Below are positions 1 to 8,861 of a stretch of 64,000 nt of DNA, in pieces; position 1 is the stretch's first letter; each line of letters begins with the position of its first letter. Location of the stretch: the NCBI RefSeq assembly GCF_017104965.1, contig NZ_JAAGPR010000011.1, positions 124,001-188,000 on the forward strand. Direction: 5' to 3'. The notes beneath the pieces are model-generated. The model had not been told where the DNA came from. It was given only the letters and a program-made list of their open reading frames with translations, and did not search any database. Source of the stretch: Paraburkholderia sp. Ac-20340. Its GTDB lineage: Bacteria > Pseudomonadota > Gammaproteobacteria > Burkholderiales > Burkholderiaceae. The translations under genes and the position numbers were made by a program.

Positions 1-870
1 GGTGTGCTGCCGCGTTGCGGCGTCACGGCCGGGCATGCGCTGGAGAATCAGGACACGCTCTTTCACGCCGATGAAGCCGACGCGAACGAGCCGGACCCCG
101 GCGACGCACAGGAAGCGCAGGCCGCGATGCTGGCGGCCATGGGCTCGCCGCAGGCCGCAAGCCGTCGTTATGCCGCCGATGTCGCGGCGCTCGCTAACGT
201 GGTGGGCGCGCCGCGCGAATGCGTCGAGCAGAAGGGCGCGGCGCATTGCGGGCTCTACGCCGCGCCCTGGGGCGTGAAGATCGTGGGCAACTCGGCGAAA
301 TTGACGGGACCGGCGACGGTTGGCGCGGCGATGAGTGAAACCATCCGCATGCAATACGCCGATGGCTGGCCGCTCGATCGCATCGCCTTCGGCCATGTGC
401 ACAGTAGCGCCGATGTGATCCGCCTGATGGGTTTGCGCAGCGCGAAATACGCTTATACGAATCACGTGCCGTTGATTGCGCGTCGTGGCGGCGTGCCTTT
501 GCTTGGCCGTGTCACGCGGGCATTGAACGAGGAAGATCGCGGCGAAAGCGATGCGCGTCTGCTCGTGCTCGTGGGGCACGATACGAATATCGCGCAGTTG
601 CGTACGTTGCTGGGATTCGACTGGAAGCTCGGCGAGTATCGCGTCAACGATGCGGTGCCGGGAGGCACCTTGCTGTTCGAGCGATTCGTGCGCGAGCGTG
701 ACGGCGCAGCGTTCGTGCGCGTTTCGTATATTGCGCAGAGTCTCGATCAGATGCGTGACGTTGCGCGCCTGCAAGGCCGCAATGGTCCGTTGAAAGCCGT
801 GCTGCGCGATGATAAAGGTCGCTCGCTCATGCCGATCGAAGAGTTCGACGCCCGCATCAAGGGCATGTGA
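1..870 (+). CDS. Histidine-type acid phosphatase, C-terminal part (5' end outside window)
   Basis: The reading frame is open from the first base, so the gene begins upstream; about 289 residues are visible. The sequence resembles the histidine acid phosphatase family (AppA phytase / glucose-1-phosphatase type), periplasmic enzymes that hydrolyse phosphomonoesters through a phosphohistidine intermediate. The visible support is the VGHDTN segment (571-588), which matches the family's conserved HD pair carrying the proton donor. The N-terminal RHGxRxP nucleophile motif must lie upstream and cannot be checked. The gene converges on the following LysR gene with only 7 bases between them. Substrate cannot be told from what is visible. 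Confidence 0.8.
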   Translation, partial: GVLPRCGVTAGHALENQDTLFHADEADANEPDPGDAQEAQAAMLAAMGSPQAASRRYAADVAALANVVGAPRECVEQKGAAHCGLYAAPWGVKIVGNSAKLTGPATVGAAMSETIRMQYADGWPLDRIAFGHVHSSADVIRLMGLRSAKYAYTNHVPLIARRGGVPLLGRVTRALNEEDRGESDARLLVLVGHDTNIAQLRTLLGFDWKLGEYRVNDAVPGGTLLFERFVRERDGAAFVRVSYIAQSLDQMRDVARLQGRNGPLKAVLRDDKGRSLMPIEEFDARIKGM

Positions 871-877
871 CAGACGC

Positions 878-1762
878 CTACGCCAGGCGCAGATCCCACA
901 ACACGTCCAGTACGTGTTGCGTGGATCGCTCGACGTACCCCGCACGATACGCAATACCTAACCTGCGCCACAGCGCCGGGCGCAACGGGCGCATGACGAT
1001 GCGCGGGTCAGGTAACGGCGTAGCGGCCTCGTGAGGCAACAACGTCGCGCCGTAACCTGCCGCGACCAGACTCTTGATCGCGTCGTTGTAGTTCAACTGA
1101 ATGCGCGGCGACGGATGGTGCCCGGCAGCCGCGAACCACTCCGCAGTCAGACGCGAGAGGCGCGTGGTCGCGTCATTGAGAATGAGCGGCTGGGCGGCGA
1201 TCCATTCGGGCGTCACGCGAGCCGGACAGCGCCAATGCGCCGGCACGAAGGCCATCACAGGGTCCTTGCGCCACGGCTTGATGACGAGGCCCGCCACCGG
1301 CGTTTGAGGCAGCGCGACCAGCCCGATGTCCAGCGTGCCGTCCGCAAGCCTCGACAGGGTTTCCTGCGAAGTCAGCACAGCAATCTGAATGTCGATGGCG
1401 GGATGGTGCTCGCGCAGGACTTCGAGCGCCTGCGGCAGCAGGTGCGCGATCACCCCCGTGGATGCACCCAGACGCGCACGCCCTTCGAGCCCTTCCACCT
1501 GGCGTTGAATATCGTCCAGTGCCTGTTCTGCATCGGCCAGCAGCCGGCGCGCGCGCTCCACGAGCAGTGCGCCTGTCGACGTCGGCCCTACGTGCCCGCG
1601 CTTGCGTAGCAGGAGCGGCGCGCCAATGCGTTCTTCGAGTTCGGCGATGTGGAGGCTGACCGTAGGCGGCGCCAGGTGCAATGCACGTGCTGCATCGGCA
1701 AATGAAGCACGGTCGGCAACGGCGACCAGCGTACGCAGGCGGTCCAGGCTGATTTCTCGCAT
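878..1762 (-). CDS. LysR-family transcriptional regulator
   Basis: A 294-residue LysR-type regulator of normal length. An N-terminal winged helix-turn-helix (about residues 4-63, with the typical SFADAARALHLAPPTVSLHI recognition region) is followed by a periplasmic-binding-protein-like effector domain. It is divergent from argC, with 126 bases between the two starts, and an interrupted palindrome lies just upstream of its own start (1793-1807). LysR proteins commonly regulate the divergent neighbour and themselves, so control of argC, or of the converging phosphatase gene, is possible. The effector is unknown. Confidence 0.92.
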   Translation of the reverse strand: MREISLDRLRTLVAVADRASFADAARALHLAPPTVSLHIAELEERIGAPLLLRKRGHVGPTSTGALLVERARRLLADAEQALDDIQRQVEGLEGRARLGASTGVIAHLLPQALEVLREHHPAIDIQIAVLTSQETLSRLADGTLDIGLVALPQTPVAGLVIKPWRKDPVMAFVPAHWRCPARVTPEWIAAQPLILNDATTRLSRLTAEWFAAAGHHPSPRIQLNYNDAIKSLVAAGYGATLLPHEAATPLPDPRIVMRPLRPALWRRLGIAYRAGYVERSTQHVLDVLWDLRLA

Positions 1763-1792
1763 GTCGGCGTCCAGATTCAGAAAAGCTGAATG

Positions 1793-1807
1793 ATTTCGTT
1801 ATGAAAT
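1793..1807. promoter_or_regulatory. Probable LysR operator (interrupted palindrome)
   Basis: The 15-base sequence ATTTCGTTATGAAAT is a perfect 5-base inverted repeat around a 5-base centre, flanked by outer TGAA/TTCA arms (1787-1810). This is the size and shape of a LysR T-N11-A box. It lies 31 bases upstream of the LysR start and about 80 bases upstream of argC. Function is inferred from shape and position only. Confidence 0.4.
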
Positions 1808-1888
1808 TCAACTTTCCCTATTCTAGCCGTCCGCGCAACATAGGGTCTCGTTTTACCTGCCAACCCACCGTTAGCGAGTCATTCTCCT

Positions 1889-2815
1889 ATGAGTGCACCC
1901 ATCGTTTTCATCGACGGCGATCAAGGCACCACCGGGCTGCAAATCCATGACCGGTTGCGCAACCGTACCGATATCAGCCTGTTCACGCTTGCCGCTGGGG
2001 AGCGCAAAGACGCGCGTCGTCGTGCAGAGGCTATCAATGCCTGCGATATCGCCATCCTGTGTTTGCCGGATGCCGCCGCGCGCGAGGCGGTGGGTGCTAT
2101 CGTCAATCCTGCCGTGCGGGTGATCGACGCAAGCTCGGCTCACCGCACGCAATCTGGCTGGACTTATGGCTTTCCGGAAATGGCGCCGGAGCAGGCTGCG
2201 CTGATTGCGAACGCCAGCCGCGTCACCAATCCGGGCTGCTATCCGACCGGTGCGGTTGGCCTGTTGCGTCCGTTGGCGCAGGCAGGACTCATACCGGGCA
2301 ATTACCCGATCAGTATTCATGCGGTATCCGGCTATTCCGGACGCGGGCGTGCCGGCGTGGAGGAACACGAAGGGGCGGGTGCAGACCGTGCGCCGATGTA
2401 CCAGGTCTATGGGCTGGAACTCGCGCACAAGCACACGCCGGAGATCCAGCAGCACGCTGGCCTTGCACAGCGGCCCATTTTTGTTCCTGCATACGGGGCG
2501 TTCCGGCAGGGCATCGTGCTGACGGTGCCGCTGGTGCTGGAACTACTGGCTCCGGGCGTCGATGGCGCCACGGTACACGCATGTCTCGCACGTCACTATG
2601 CCGGTTCAACTCACGTGCGAGTCTTGCCGATGCCCGAATCGGGCGCCGTAAAACACCTCGATCCTCAAGTGCTGAATGGTACGAATGACATGCAGTTAAG
2701 CGTGTTTCATGATGCGGAGCACGGGCATGTGCTGCTGTCGGCGGTATTCGATAATCTTGGCAAAGGCGCATCCGGCGCTGCGGTTCAGAATCTGGATCTC
2801 ATGCTCGCGCGGTAA
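1889..2815 (+). CDS. argC: N-acetyl-gamma-glutamyl-phosphate reductase (type 2)
   Basis: A 308-residue protein of the short (type 2) ArgC class. It catalyses NADPH-dependent reduction of N-acetylglutamyl-5-phosphate to the semialdehyde, the third step of arginine biosynthesis, in the cytoplasm. The N-terminus carries the nucleotide-binding loop (DGDQGTTG, residues 10-17), and the catalytic cysteine sits in NPGCYPTG (Cys117). The ATG at 1889 matches the family N-terminus. No other arg genes are adjacent, which is common for argC. A LysR gene is divergent upstream. No defects are visible. Confidence 0.93.
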   Translation: MSAPIVFIDGDQGTTGLQIHDRLRNRTDISLFTLAAGERKDARRRAEAINACDIAILCLPDAAAREAVGAIVNPAVRVIDASSAHRTQSGWTYGFPEMAPEQAALIANASRVTNPGCYPTGAVGLLRPLAQAGLIPGNYPISIHAVSGYSGRGRAGVEEHEGAGADRAPMYQVYGLELAHKHTPEIQQHAGLAQRPIFVPAYGAFRQGIVLTVPLVLELLAPGVDGATVHACLARHYAGSTHVRVLPMPESGAVKHLDPQVLNGTNDMQLSVFHDAEHGHVLLSAVFDNLGKGASGAAVQNLDLMLAR

Positions 2816-3012
2816 TAGCGGCCGATCGAAAAATCTATCCGTGCATTCGTCCAAGGCCGTATAGCTGGCGTTTTAATCGGTTAGCTTGTCGTTTTTGAAT
2901 GTTTTTTCGATGCTAGCCTTCATGTCAGTCTGGCGAATCTGGATGCTTTGCAGCGTCGCCGATGCGGCGGGCCGGGTGGCAGCATATCGCCCCAACCACG
3001 AGGCGCATAACG

Positions 3013-3696
3013 ATGGAGCAGCCTTTCGATTCCGGGCGGCAGTTGGACACGCAGCCCGGCAGCGCGGTGTATTCGTCCTTCGTGCTGAAACTCTACGACG
3101 CATGGGTGCTGGCGATTTCCAACCGCTGGGCGTGGCGGTGCAGCACCCGACGCGTGCTGCTGCCGTTTTACCGGCAACGCGTGGGCAAGCGCCATCTGGA
3201 GGTGGGAGTGGGGTCGGGCTTCTATCCGGCCCATGCAAAGTTCAGTGCCGACCAGCAGGTCACGTTGCTCGACCTCAACGAGCACAGCCTCGCGGCGACC
3301 GCGCGCCGGCTCGACTCTCGCCATGTCACGCAAGTGGTGGGCGACATCATGCAGCCGCTGCCGATGCTTGCGGGGTATCGCTTCGACTCGATTGCGCTGT
3401 TCTATCTGCTGCATTGCCTGCCCGGCACGATGGACGGGAAGGCACGCGTGTTCGCGCATCTGAAGTCTCACCTTGCGCCAGACGGTGTGCTGTTCGGTGC
3501 GACGGTGCTTGGCGATTCGGCCGGGCACAACGCATTCGGGCGAGCGCTTGTGCGTATCTACAATCGCAAAGGTATCTTCGATAACAGGTGCGATACTTTG
3601 GCTTCCTTACGTTCAGCGCTCAGCCATCATTTCGCCGATGTCTCGGTCGATCAGAAGGGTGCAGTGGCGCTATTCGTTGCGCGCGCACCGTTGTGA
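3013..3696 (+). CDS. Class I SAM-dependent methyltransferase
   Basis: A 227-residue putative methyltransferase. It shows the Rossmann-fold SAM motif I (HLEVGVGSGFY), an acidic residue after strand 2 (LLDLNE), and a GDIMQPLP post-motif typical of class I enzymes. The open frame extends to 2962, but the ATG at 3013 is preceded by a GAGGCG ribosome-binding-like sequence and begins at the family-like N-terminus, so it is preferred. Substrate is unknown. Related small methyltransferases act on lipids or small molecules, but nothing here decides this. The gene stands alone between argC and a LysR gene. Confidence 0.8.
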   Translation: MEQPFDSGRQLDTQPGSAVYSSFVLKLYDAWVLAISNRWAWRCSTRRVLLPFYRQRVGKRHLEVGVGSGFYPAHAKFSADQQVTLLDLNEHSLAATARRLDSRHVTQVVGDIMQPLPMLAGYRFDSIALFYLLHCLPGTMDGKARVFAHLKSHLAPDGVLFGATVLGDSAGHNAFGRALVRIYNRKGIFDNRCDTLASLRSALSHHFADVSVDQKGAVALFVARAPL

Positions 3697-3756
3697 CGTG
3701 TCAAGCCGATCAGTAGATGTCGATGGCGCCGCAAATGCGGCAGCCGTTCAAACACG

Positions 3757-4713
3757 CTATACGGCGTAAGCGTCCAGAGCATTCATCGGCACATGCAGTT
3801 TGCGATCTGCTTCAAGCGCTTCGAGCAGATGTTTTACGGTGACTTGCACGCGTGGCGCCACGAGTGCCCGATGTGGGTACTGCATCACCATCTCGTGTGA
3901 TCCGGATTGGTGAAATTGATGAAGTACGATCTTCAACGAGCCGGCGCGCAAATGCTCCAAGGCAAGATGAACGCCGACTTCAGCAATTCCCACGCTATCG
4001 CATGCGGCCTGTACGAGGGATTCCGGCGCCGATAGCGTAAGCAGCGCCTTGCCCGCAGGGTCCAGGGTTGTAATGCTTGCGTCCTCGCCCTTGAAATTCC
4101 ATGGCACAACGTGACCGCTCAGGAATCGCCGCGCAATGAGACGATGCGCTATTAACGCATCCGGCGTTTGTGGCGCACCATGCTTCGCGAGATATTCGGG
4201 AGACGCCACCAGCACGGTATTCAGGCGGCAAACCGGTCGGGTCACAAGCGCGGAATCAGGGATATTGCCGCCTCTGACTGCGATGTCGTAGCCGTCCCGG
4301 ACGATATCGACGACCCGATCATCGAAGTCGACCTCGACCGACAGGCCGGGATAGCGGGCCAGCAAAGCGGGGAGCGCCGGGAGCACGTGGTCTTGCCCAA
4401 AGGCGGAGCTTGTCGAAATACGAACTCGTCCGGCTGGCACCGCGCGCTGCGCGGCAATCGTATCGACTGCAGCATCGAGTGCTTCGAGCGCAACGCGCGC
4501 CTGGCGCAGGAACGCCTCGCCTTCTTCGGTTAGCTTGAGCGTGCGGGTTGTGCGATTCATCAATCGCACGCCCAATGCTTTTTCGAGGCCAGCCACATTC
4601 TTGCTCACCGCCGCCGACGTCACTCCCAGCAGTCTGCCGGCGGCCGCAAAACTTCCTGCGTCCACCGCTTGAACCAGCGAAATGATGGCTCGAACGCGCT
4701 GTGAAGAATCCAC
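3757..4713 (-). CDS. LysR-family transcriptional regulator
   Basis: A 318-residue LysR regulator. The N-terminal helix-turn-helix contains SFAAAGRLLGVTSAAVSKNVA, followed by the RLMNRTTRTLKLTEEGEAFL linker typical of the CrgA/DsdC-like LysR subgroup, then an effector-binding domain. It is divergent from the flavodoxin-like reductase gene at 4870 (156-base spacer with an inverted repeat at 4774-4790), so that operon is the likely target. The arrangement resembles LysR regulators that control quinone or electrophile reductases, but no inducer can be named from sequence. Confidence 0.92.
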   Translation of the reverse strand: MDSSQRVRAIISLVQAVDAGSFAAAGRLLGVTSAAVSKNVAGLEKALGVRLMNRTTRTLKLTEEGEAFLRQARVALEALDAAVDTIAAQRAVPAGRVRISTSSAFGQDHVLPALPALLARYPGLSVEVDFDDRVVDIVRDGYDIAVRGGNIPDSALVTRPVCRLNTVLVASPEYLAKHGAPQTPDALIAHRLIARRFLSGHVVPWNFKGEDASITTLDPAGKALLTLSAPESLVQAACDSVGIAEVGVHLALEHLRAGSLKIVLHQFHQSGSHEMVMQYPHRALVAPRVQVTVKHLLEALEADRKLHVPMNALDAYAV

Positions 4714-4773
4714 ACTTTTCTCCGGAACGGTAGTCCAGCATGCCTTGCTGTATGGGCAGATTCTAAACTTTTG

Positions 4774-4790
4774 GTTGAGAGTGGTTCAAC
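4774..4790. promoter_or_regulatory. Possible LysR operator between divergent genes
   Basis: GTTGA and TCAAC form a 5-base inverted repeat separated by 7 bases in the spacer between the LysR gene (start 4713) and the reductase operon (start 4870). Size and place fit a LysR binding site. The repeat is short and could be chance. Confidence 0.3.
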
Positions 4791-4869
4791 ACAGTCATAA
4801 CTTCCCGTAACGATTGAGGATGGCGACAATGCGAAGCGTTGTCCCTGACCCCAACCGTGCGAGACATTC

Positions 4870-5430
4870 ATGCTTATCACCATCCTTTATGACAGCGGCT
4901 ACGGCCATACCGCAAAGCAGGCTGAAGCCGTTGCAAACGGCGTGCGGCGCGTGCCCGGCGCAGAAGCACAATTGATCGCCGTTGCGGACGGCGATACGCC
5001 CTGGGAAAAGCTGGCTGCGAGCGACGCCATCATCTTCGGCTCGCCGACTTATAACGGCACCATCAGCGCGAGGCTCAAAAAGGTGATGGAGGATTCGACG
5101 CGGCCAGCGTGGCTGCCTCAGTCGTGGCGCAACAAAATCGCCGCGGGCTTCACCAATTCGGGAGCCATGCACGGCGACAAGCTGAATTCGCTCGTGACCA
5201 TGACCTTGTTTGCCGCTCAGCACGGCATGATCTGGGTCGGTCTGGACATCTTCCCGGGCAAATCGCCTGAAGAGAAAAATCGGGTCGGCGGTTGGCTCGG
5301 CGCAATGGCGCAATCGAATGACGAATCGCCGGAAGTCACGCCCATCAAGAGCGATCTGGATACGGCCGCCTATCTTGGCCAGCGTGTCGCTGAAGTGACC
5401 GGGCAGTTCAAGGCAGGAGCCGCACGATGA
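4870..5430 (+). CDS. Flavodoxin-family NAD(P)H:quinone-type oxidoreductase (WrbA-like)
   Basis: A 186-residue flavodoxin-fold protein. The N-terminal FMN phosphate loop (YDSGYGHTAKQA, near residues 8-19) and the middle segment IIFGSPTYNGTIS match the WrbA/flavodoxin_5 group, which reduce quinones or carry FMN in the cytoplasm. The final codon overlaps the next gene by ATGA (5427-5430), so the two are translationally coupled. A divergent LysR gene is the likely regulator. The call of quinone reductase rather than another FMN reductase is by family resemblance only. Confidence 0.82.
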   Translation: MLITILYDSGYGHTAKQAEAVANGVRRVPGAEAQLIAVADGDTPWEKLAASDAIIFGSPTYNGTISARLKKVMEDSTRPAWLPQSWRNKIAAGFTNSGAMHGDKLNSLVTMTLFAAQHGMIWVGLDIFPGKSPEEKNRVGGWLGAMAQSNDESPEVTPIKSDLDTAAYLGQRVAEVTGQFKAGAAR

Positions 5431-5726
5431 AATTGCTCTGCCTCGATATACCGCTGTCCGGCGCCAGTCCGCAAACCTACCAACCTCATCTCCTCGACGA
5501 GATACGCCATGGCTGGCAACTCTATAAGTCTGGCTTTGTGCGTGACATCTACTTTCGCCAGGATCGCGCGGGCGTCGCCATCATTGCGGAAAGCGATTCA
5601 GTCGAGACCGCAAGACAGGCTCTCGCCACGTTTCCGCTTGCCCAAGTCGGCCTTATCGATTGGGAGATTATTCCGCTCGGCCCGTTTGTGGGCTGGGAGT
5701 CGCTTTTTGCGTCTCGTGACGCTTGA
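5427..5726 (+). CDS. Small dimeric alpha/beta-barrel-like protein (muconolactone isomerase-like)
   Basis: A 99-residue protein whose ATG overlaps the stop of the flavodoxin-like gene, so both are probably made together. Its pattern (a short strand at the N-terminus, a central KSGFVRDIYFRQDRAGVAII segment, a helix rich in Ala/Arg, then VGLIDWEIIPLGPFVGWE) resembles the YCII/muconolactone-delta-isomerase ferredoxin-like fold, in which proteins of about 100 residues dimerise. No catalytic residue can be assigned. A role with its reductase partner on a quinone or lactone substrate is inference. Confidence 0.6.
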   Translation: MKLLCLDIPLSGASPQTYQPHLLDEIRHGWQLYKSGFVRDIYFRQDRAGVAIIAESDSVETARQALATFPLAQVGLIDWEIIPLGPFVGWESLFASRDA

Positions 5727-5752
5727 TTGACACGGCGTCGCGTATCGGTTCG

Positions 5753-6307
5753 CTAATCCGCCGCTTGCTTCGTGACTCTGACGAGCGACCAATCGTAGCC
5801 AAGCGCTTTTACGCGCTCACGCAAACCGTCGAGCATGTGCGGTGACGGTTGCGCTGCGCGGGTCAACACCCACAGATAGCGCCCGGACGGCTCGCCCACG
5901 ATCGACCAGTCGTAGTCGTCGCCGTGATCGAGAATCCAGTAATCGCCGTAAAACGGCCCGAAAAACGACACCTTGAGTTTGGCGTTCGTCGCCGGGTCGA
6001 CAACCCGGGCTTTTCCCGTCGATTGGCGGAAACTGGACTTGCCGGCTTCACGGCCGCGATTGACGACCTTGACCGTACCGTCGTCATTGAGCGAATACTC
6101 CGCTGTGACCTCGTCCATATCTTTTTCGAACGAGGCTTCATAGCGGAATTGCTCGTACCAGCGGCCCATGTATTTCGTCAGATCGACTGGCCTGGCAGGC
6201 TGCGGCACGGCGCGATTGCCGACCGGGCCAGGGCGTGGAATATACGCACATGCGCCGAGCACAATGGCGACGGCGGCGAATGCCGGGATGAGTTTTTTCT
6301 TTCGCAT
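5753..6307 (-). CDS. blc: Outer-membrane lipoprotein of the bacterial lipocalin (Blc) family
   Basis: A 184-residue lipocalin. A lipoprotein signal peptide ends in LGAC (Cys20), so the protein should be lipidated and sorted to the outer membrane. The lipocalin start motif appears as KYMGRWYEQFRYEASFEKD, followed by the beta-barrel pattern and the TRAAQPSPHMLDGLRERVKALGYD C-terminal helix typical of Blc. These proteins bind lysophospholipids or fatty acids in the periplasm. It converges on the preceding operon with about 26 bases between stops. Confidence 0.9.
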   Translation of the reverse strand: MRKKKLIPAFAAVAIVLGACAYIPRPGPVGNRAVPQPARPVDLTKYMGRWYEQFRYEASFEKDMDEVTAEYSLNDDGTVKVVNRGREAGKSSFRQSTGKARVVDPATNAKLKVSFFGPFYGDYWILDHGDDYDWSIVGEPSGRYLWVLTRAAQPSPHMLDGLRERVKALGYDWSLVRVTKQAAD

Positions 6308-6441
6308 GGCGGCGGTCTTCCGGTATGAGTTTCAGCGAGTGGGAGCGTTGCGAGTGGAGCAAACTGCGGGCCCGCGTTGTTTTTATCGCTCGCCACGGCA
6401 GGTATCATGTCGCCCACGATCCCAAGTTGAACTCATTCCCC

Positions 6442-7061
6442 ATGCTCCGTTTCGAAAACATCAGCAAGCGCTTCGGCAAGCACGTCCTGTTTGAAGGGCT
6501 GCATTTCACTACCGGCGCGGGATGCGTGGCGCTCTGCGATGAAACCGGCTCGGGCAAATCCATTTTGCTCGGCATTCTGGCTGGGGAAATCGACGCCGAT
6601 AAAGGCGAGGTATGGCTGGGCGGGCATTCGCTGCGCAGCGCGCCGATCGAGGCAAAATCCGCGCTCGCCTATATCCCGGACGACTGCATGGCCTATTCCG
6701 GCCTGACCGGCCGCACGTATCTGGACCACGTGGCGGCCAGCAGAAATACCGTCGTCGGGGCGCAAACGCTCGATCTCGCGCATCGATTCGGGCTTGCGCC
6801 GCATCTGGAGAAACAGTTCGAGCAGATGTCTTTCGGCACGCGCAAGAAGTTCTTCCTGACGGCGACCACGGTGGGCGCGCCCGCTGCGATCATCGCCGAT
6901 GATCCAGCGGGCTCGACGTGCCCGCGCGTGCCGTGCTGGCCGATCTGTTCAAACAGTTGGCCGTGGACCGCGCGGTCTTTTTCTCGAGTTCCGATCCCGC
7001 GCTGGTAGAAGCCTGCCAGGCGCGGACGATCGATTTTGCGGAGCTTGGGTACGCCGCATAA
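6442..7061 (+). pseudogene. ABC-type ATPase gene broken by a frameshift near the Walker B/D-loop
   Basis: The frame from ATG 6442 encodes a compact ABC ATPase start: a FENISKRFGKHVLFEGL beginning, a Walker A-like DETGSGKSI loop (in place of the usual GxxGxGKS), a weak signature (QMSFGTRKKFF), and Walker B AAIIADD. Just after that, around 6900-6912, the reading frame becomes nonsense and stops at 7008. The continuation is intact in another frame: LDVPARAVLADLF through SSSDPALVEACQAR, ending at the TAA at 7059-7061. The reading needs a net one-base shift within the DEPxxGLD segment. It may be a true pseudogene, a programmed shift or a sequencing error. Without it the protein would be about 205 residues, CcmA-like or similar in size. 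Confidence 0.7.
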
Positions 7062-7079
7062 GCACGCGGGCGGGGTGCC

Positions 7080-7796
7080 TTACTGCACGCGCACGCCGCA
7101 ATCGCCGATCAGCGTCACGGCCTGCTCGACGGACAGGATCGTGCCTTTGAGATGCTGCATGACGTCGGCCAGACGCAAGCCGCTTAGATCGACGGAACGC
7201 AGATCGGCGCCATCGAAACGGCTATTGCGCAGCAATGCATTTCGCAGACTGCCGCCTTCGAATACGGCATCGCGGAAATCGCAATCGGAAAGATCGGCGT
7301 CGGAGAAATTCAGGCCTTCGAGCGTTTGTTTCCGAAATGAAAGCCCACGCAGGTCGGCGCCAATCAGCAGCGAATCGTGAAAGCTCAAGCCCAGCGTGCG
7401 GGCATCGACAAGGCGCGCGCCAGTGAGTTTGACGCCGGTAAAAACGGCCGAGGCGAGTTTTGCGGCCTTCCAGTCGGTATTGTTCAGATCGCTCTGGACA
7501 AAGCGGGCTTCGGTCAGATTGGCAAAACGGAAACTCGCCGATGCGCATTTGCACGCAAGCCAGCGGCTTCTTGCAAGTTCGGCGTGTTCGAGTAGGGCGT
7601 TTTCGAAGTTGCAGCGCGTAAAACGGGCCGCACGAAAGTCGAAATTGGAAAAGTCTTCGCCGCTGAACGTGCACTGTTCGAACGTGGGTTCGTCGCCGCA
7701 TTCGCGCAGAATGCGGCCCAGATCGTCGCGATCGAGGGTTATTTCGCTGAAATGCGGCGTTTCTGCGGTGGACGGTTCCTGGGGGTTGCTGCGCAT
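7080..7796 (-). CDS. Pentapeptide-repeat protein
   Basis: A 238-residue protein built almost wholly of A(D/N)LXX-like pentapeptide repeats (FSNFDFRAARFTRCNFENAL onward, and LIGADLRGLSFRKQ..LNFSDADLSDCDF), which fold as a right-handed square beta-helix. The ATG at 7796 is preceded by GAGGAG at a good distance; an earlier ATG at 7841 lacks this. Proteins of this shape include Qnr and McbG DNA-gyrase protection proteins, but many have no known role, so resistance should not be assumed. It converges with the broken ABC ATPase gene. Confidence 0.85.
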   Translation of the reverse strand: MRSNPQEPSTAETPHFSEITLDRDDLGRILRECGDEPTFEQCTFSGEDFSNFDFRAARFTRCNFENALLEHAELARSRWLACKCASASFRFANLTEARFVQSDLNNTDWKAAKLASAVFTGVKLTGARLVDARTLGLSFHDSLLIGADLRGLSFRKQTLEGLNFSDADLSDCDFRDAVFEGGSLRNALLRNSRFDGADLRSVDLSGLRLADVMQHLKGTILSVEQAVTLIGDCGVRVQ

Positions 7797-8013
7797 CGGG
7801 GCTGACTCCTCGTTGCGAGGGGCGCGCAGCATCGTGTCCACAGCGCGTCCCCTCTACCTGGTCAAAGTAAAGGTTGACGCCGCGGCGTAATAAGAACCCA
7901 ACAACCAGGCTGGGCGCAGGAGATACCAACCTGCCACTCTATTTTCGGCGGAGAGGATTTTATCGTCCCCGCCCTCGGGCGCACAAGTGCCCGTATTTTC
8001 GTGGGGTTGTTGT

Positions 8014-8721
8014 TTACAGTTGCGCGACCCAATGCGCGAGTTGCGCCTCGCCGTCTTTATCGAGTTTGCCTTTGAGCGCGCCGTACCACGTGGCGATGGC
8101 CTCGCGCGACTGGCTGCCGCGCAGGATCGGCAGGCTTTTTTCCAGAAACATGCCGAAGGCCGGCACGCCGCGCAGGTAGAGGAAGGTGTCGTCGGTGATG
8201 CTGAGGATGGCGTAGGCGTCGCGCATCCACGTGATGTGCGGTAATGCTTCGACCAGATAGCCGCGCTGGACCAGTGCGGAAAGAAAGTTCGTGCGTGCCG
8301 TGACGTCCGATTGCTCGCGCGTTTCGTGATTGATCTGCGAGGATTTGATGAGCCACGCTTCGCCGCGCTCCACTTCACCGCACATCACCGACAAGCTCGC
8401 AAGCTGCACCGCGTTGTGCGCCGTCGGCTCCAGTTCGAAGAGTGCGAGCCAGTGCTGGAATGATTCGGGGTAGCGGTCCGTCTGCGAATAACTCATTGCA
8501 CAAAGGCGGCTTGCGTCTGCGAGCCGGCCTGCGTACGGTGTGGCGGCGGCGATGGCTTTGTCGTAGCGGCCGGCTTTGAAGGCTTCGAGCGCCGGTTTGA
8601 GTTCGGGCGCGATGTCGTCGGCGGCGTCTTCCTGCGCGGTGTCTTTCTTTGTATTTGCGCGCGTGGTGTCGTTCGATTCGGCGCTGGACTTCTTGCCGAA
8701 TAGCTTGCTCAACAGGCTCAT
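8014..8721 (-). CDS. Uncharacterised TPR-like helical protein
   Basis: A 235-residue cytoplasmic protein with no signal peptide. The N-terminus (MSLLSKLFGKKSSAESND) is short and charged, followed by an acidic linker and then helical repeats with a tetratricopeptide-like pattern (ALEAFKAGRYDKAIAAATPYAGR, SYSQTDRYPESFQHWLALFELEPTAHNAVQLA). It probably acts as a protein-interaction scaffold; no enzyme motif is visible. It lies in the same direction as the pentapeptide-repeat gene, with a 217-base spacer, so a shared transcript is possible but not shown. Confidence 0.65.
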   Translation of the reverse strand: MSLLSKLFGKKSSAESNDTTRANTKKDTAQEDAADDIAPELKPALEAFKAGRYDKAIAAATPYAGRLADASRLCAMSYSQTDRYPESFQHWLALFELEPTAHNAVQLASLSVMCGEVERGEAWLIKSSQINHETREQSDVTARTNFLSALVQRGYLVEALPHITWMRDAYAILSITDDTFLYLRGVPAFGMFLEKSLPILRGSQSREAIATWYGALKGKLDKDGEAQLAHWVAQL

Positions 8722-8861
8722 CGTGTTCCTTGTCGGATCATGTCGGGAAGGTTGGGTGGGAAGAAGTCTGCATCATTCTGTAGCGGCTGAAAACCTTCGA
8801 TGCGATATGCATTAGAAAAGGCCGGATTGGTTGCATGCACAACTTGCTGCACGCATTGTGT

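Noticed and set aside
7080..7796. Quinolone-resistance (Qnr) call for the pentapeptide-repeat protein
   Set aside because: Repeat pattern alone does not separate Qnr from other pentapeptide proteins; no Qnr-specific loops could be recognised.
7842..8013. Possible riboswitch or leader RNA upstream of the pentapeptide-repeat gene
   Set aside because: Some short dyads are present (CGGGC..GCCCG near 7976-7993), but no known riboswitch consensus could be recognised.
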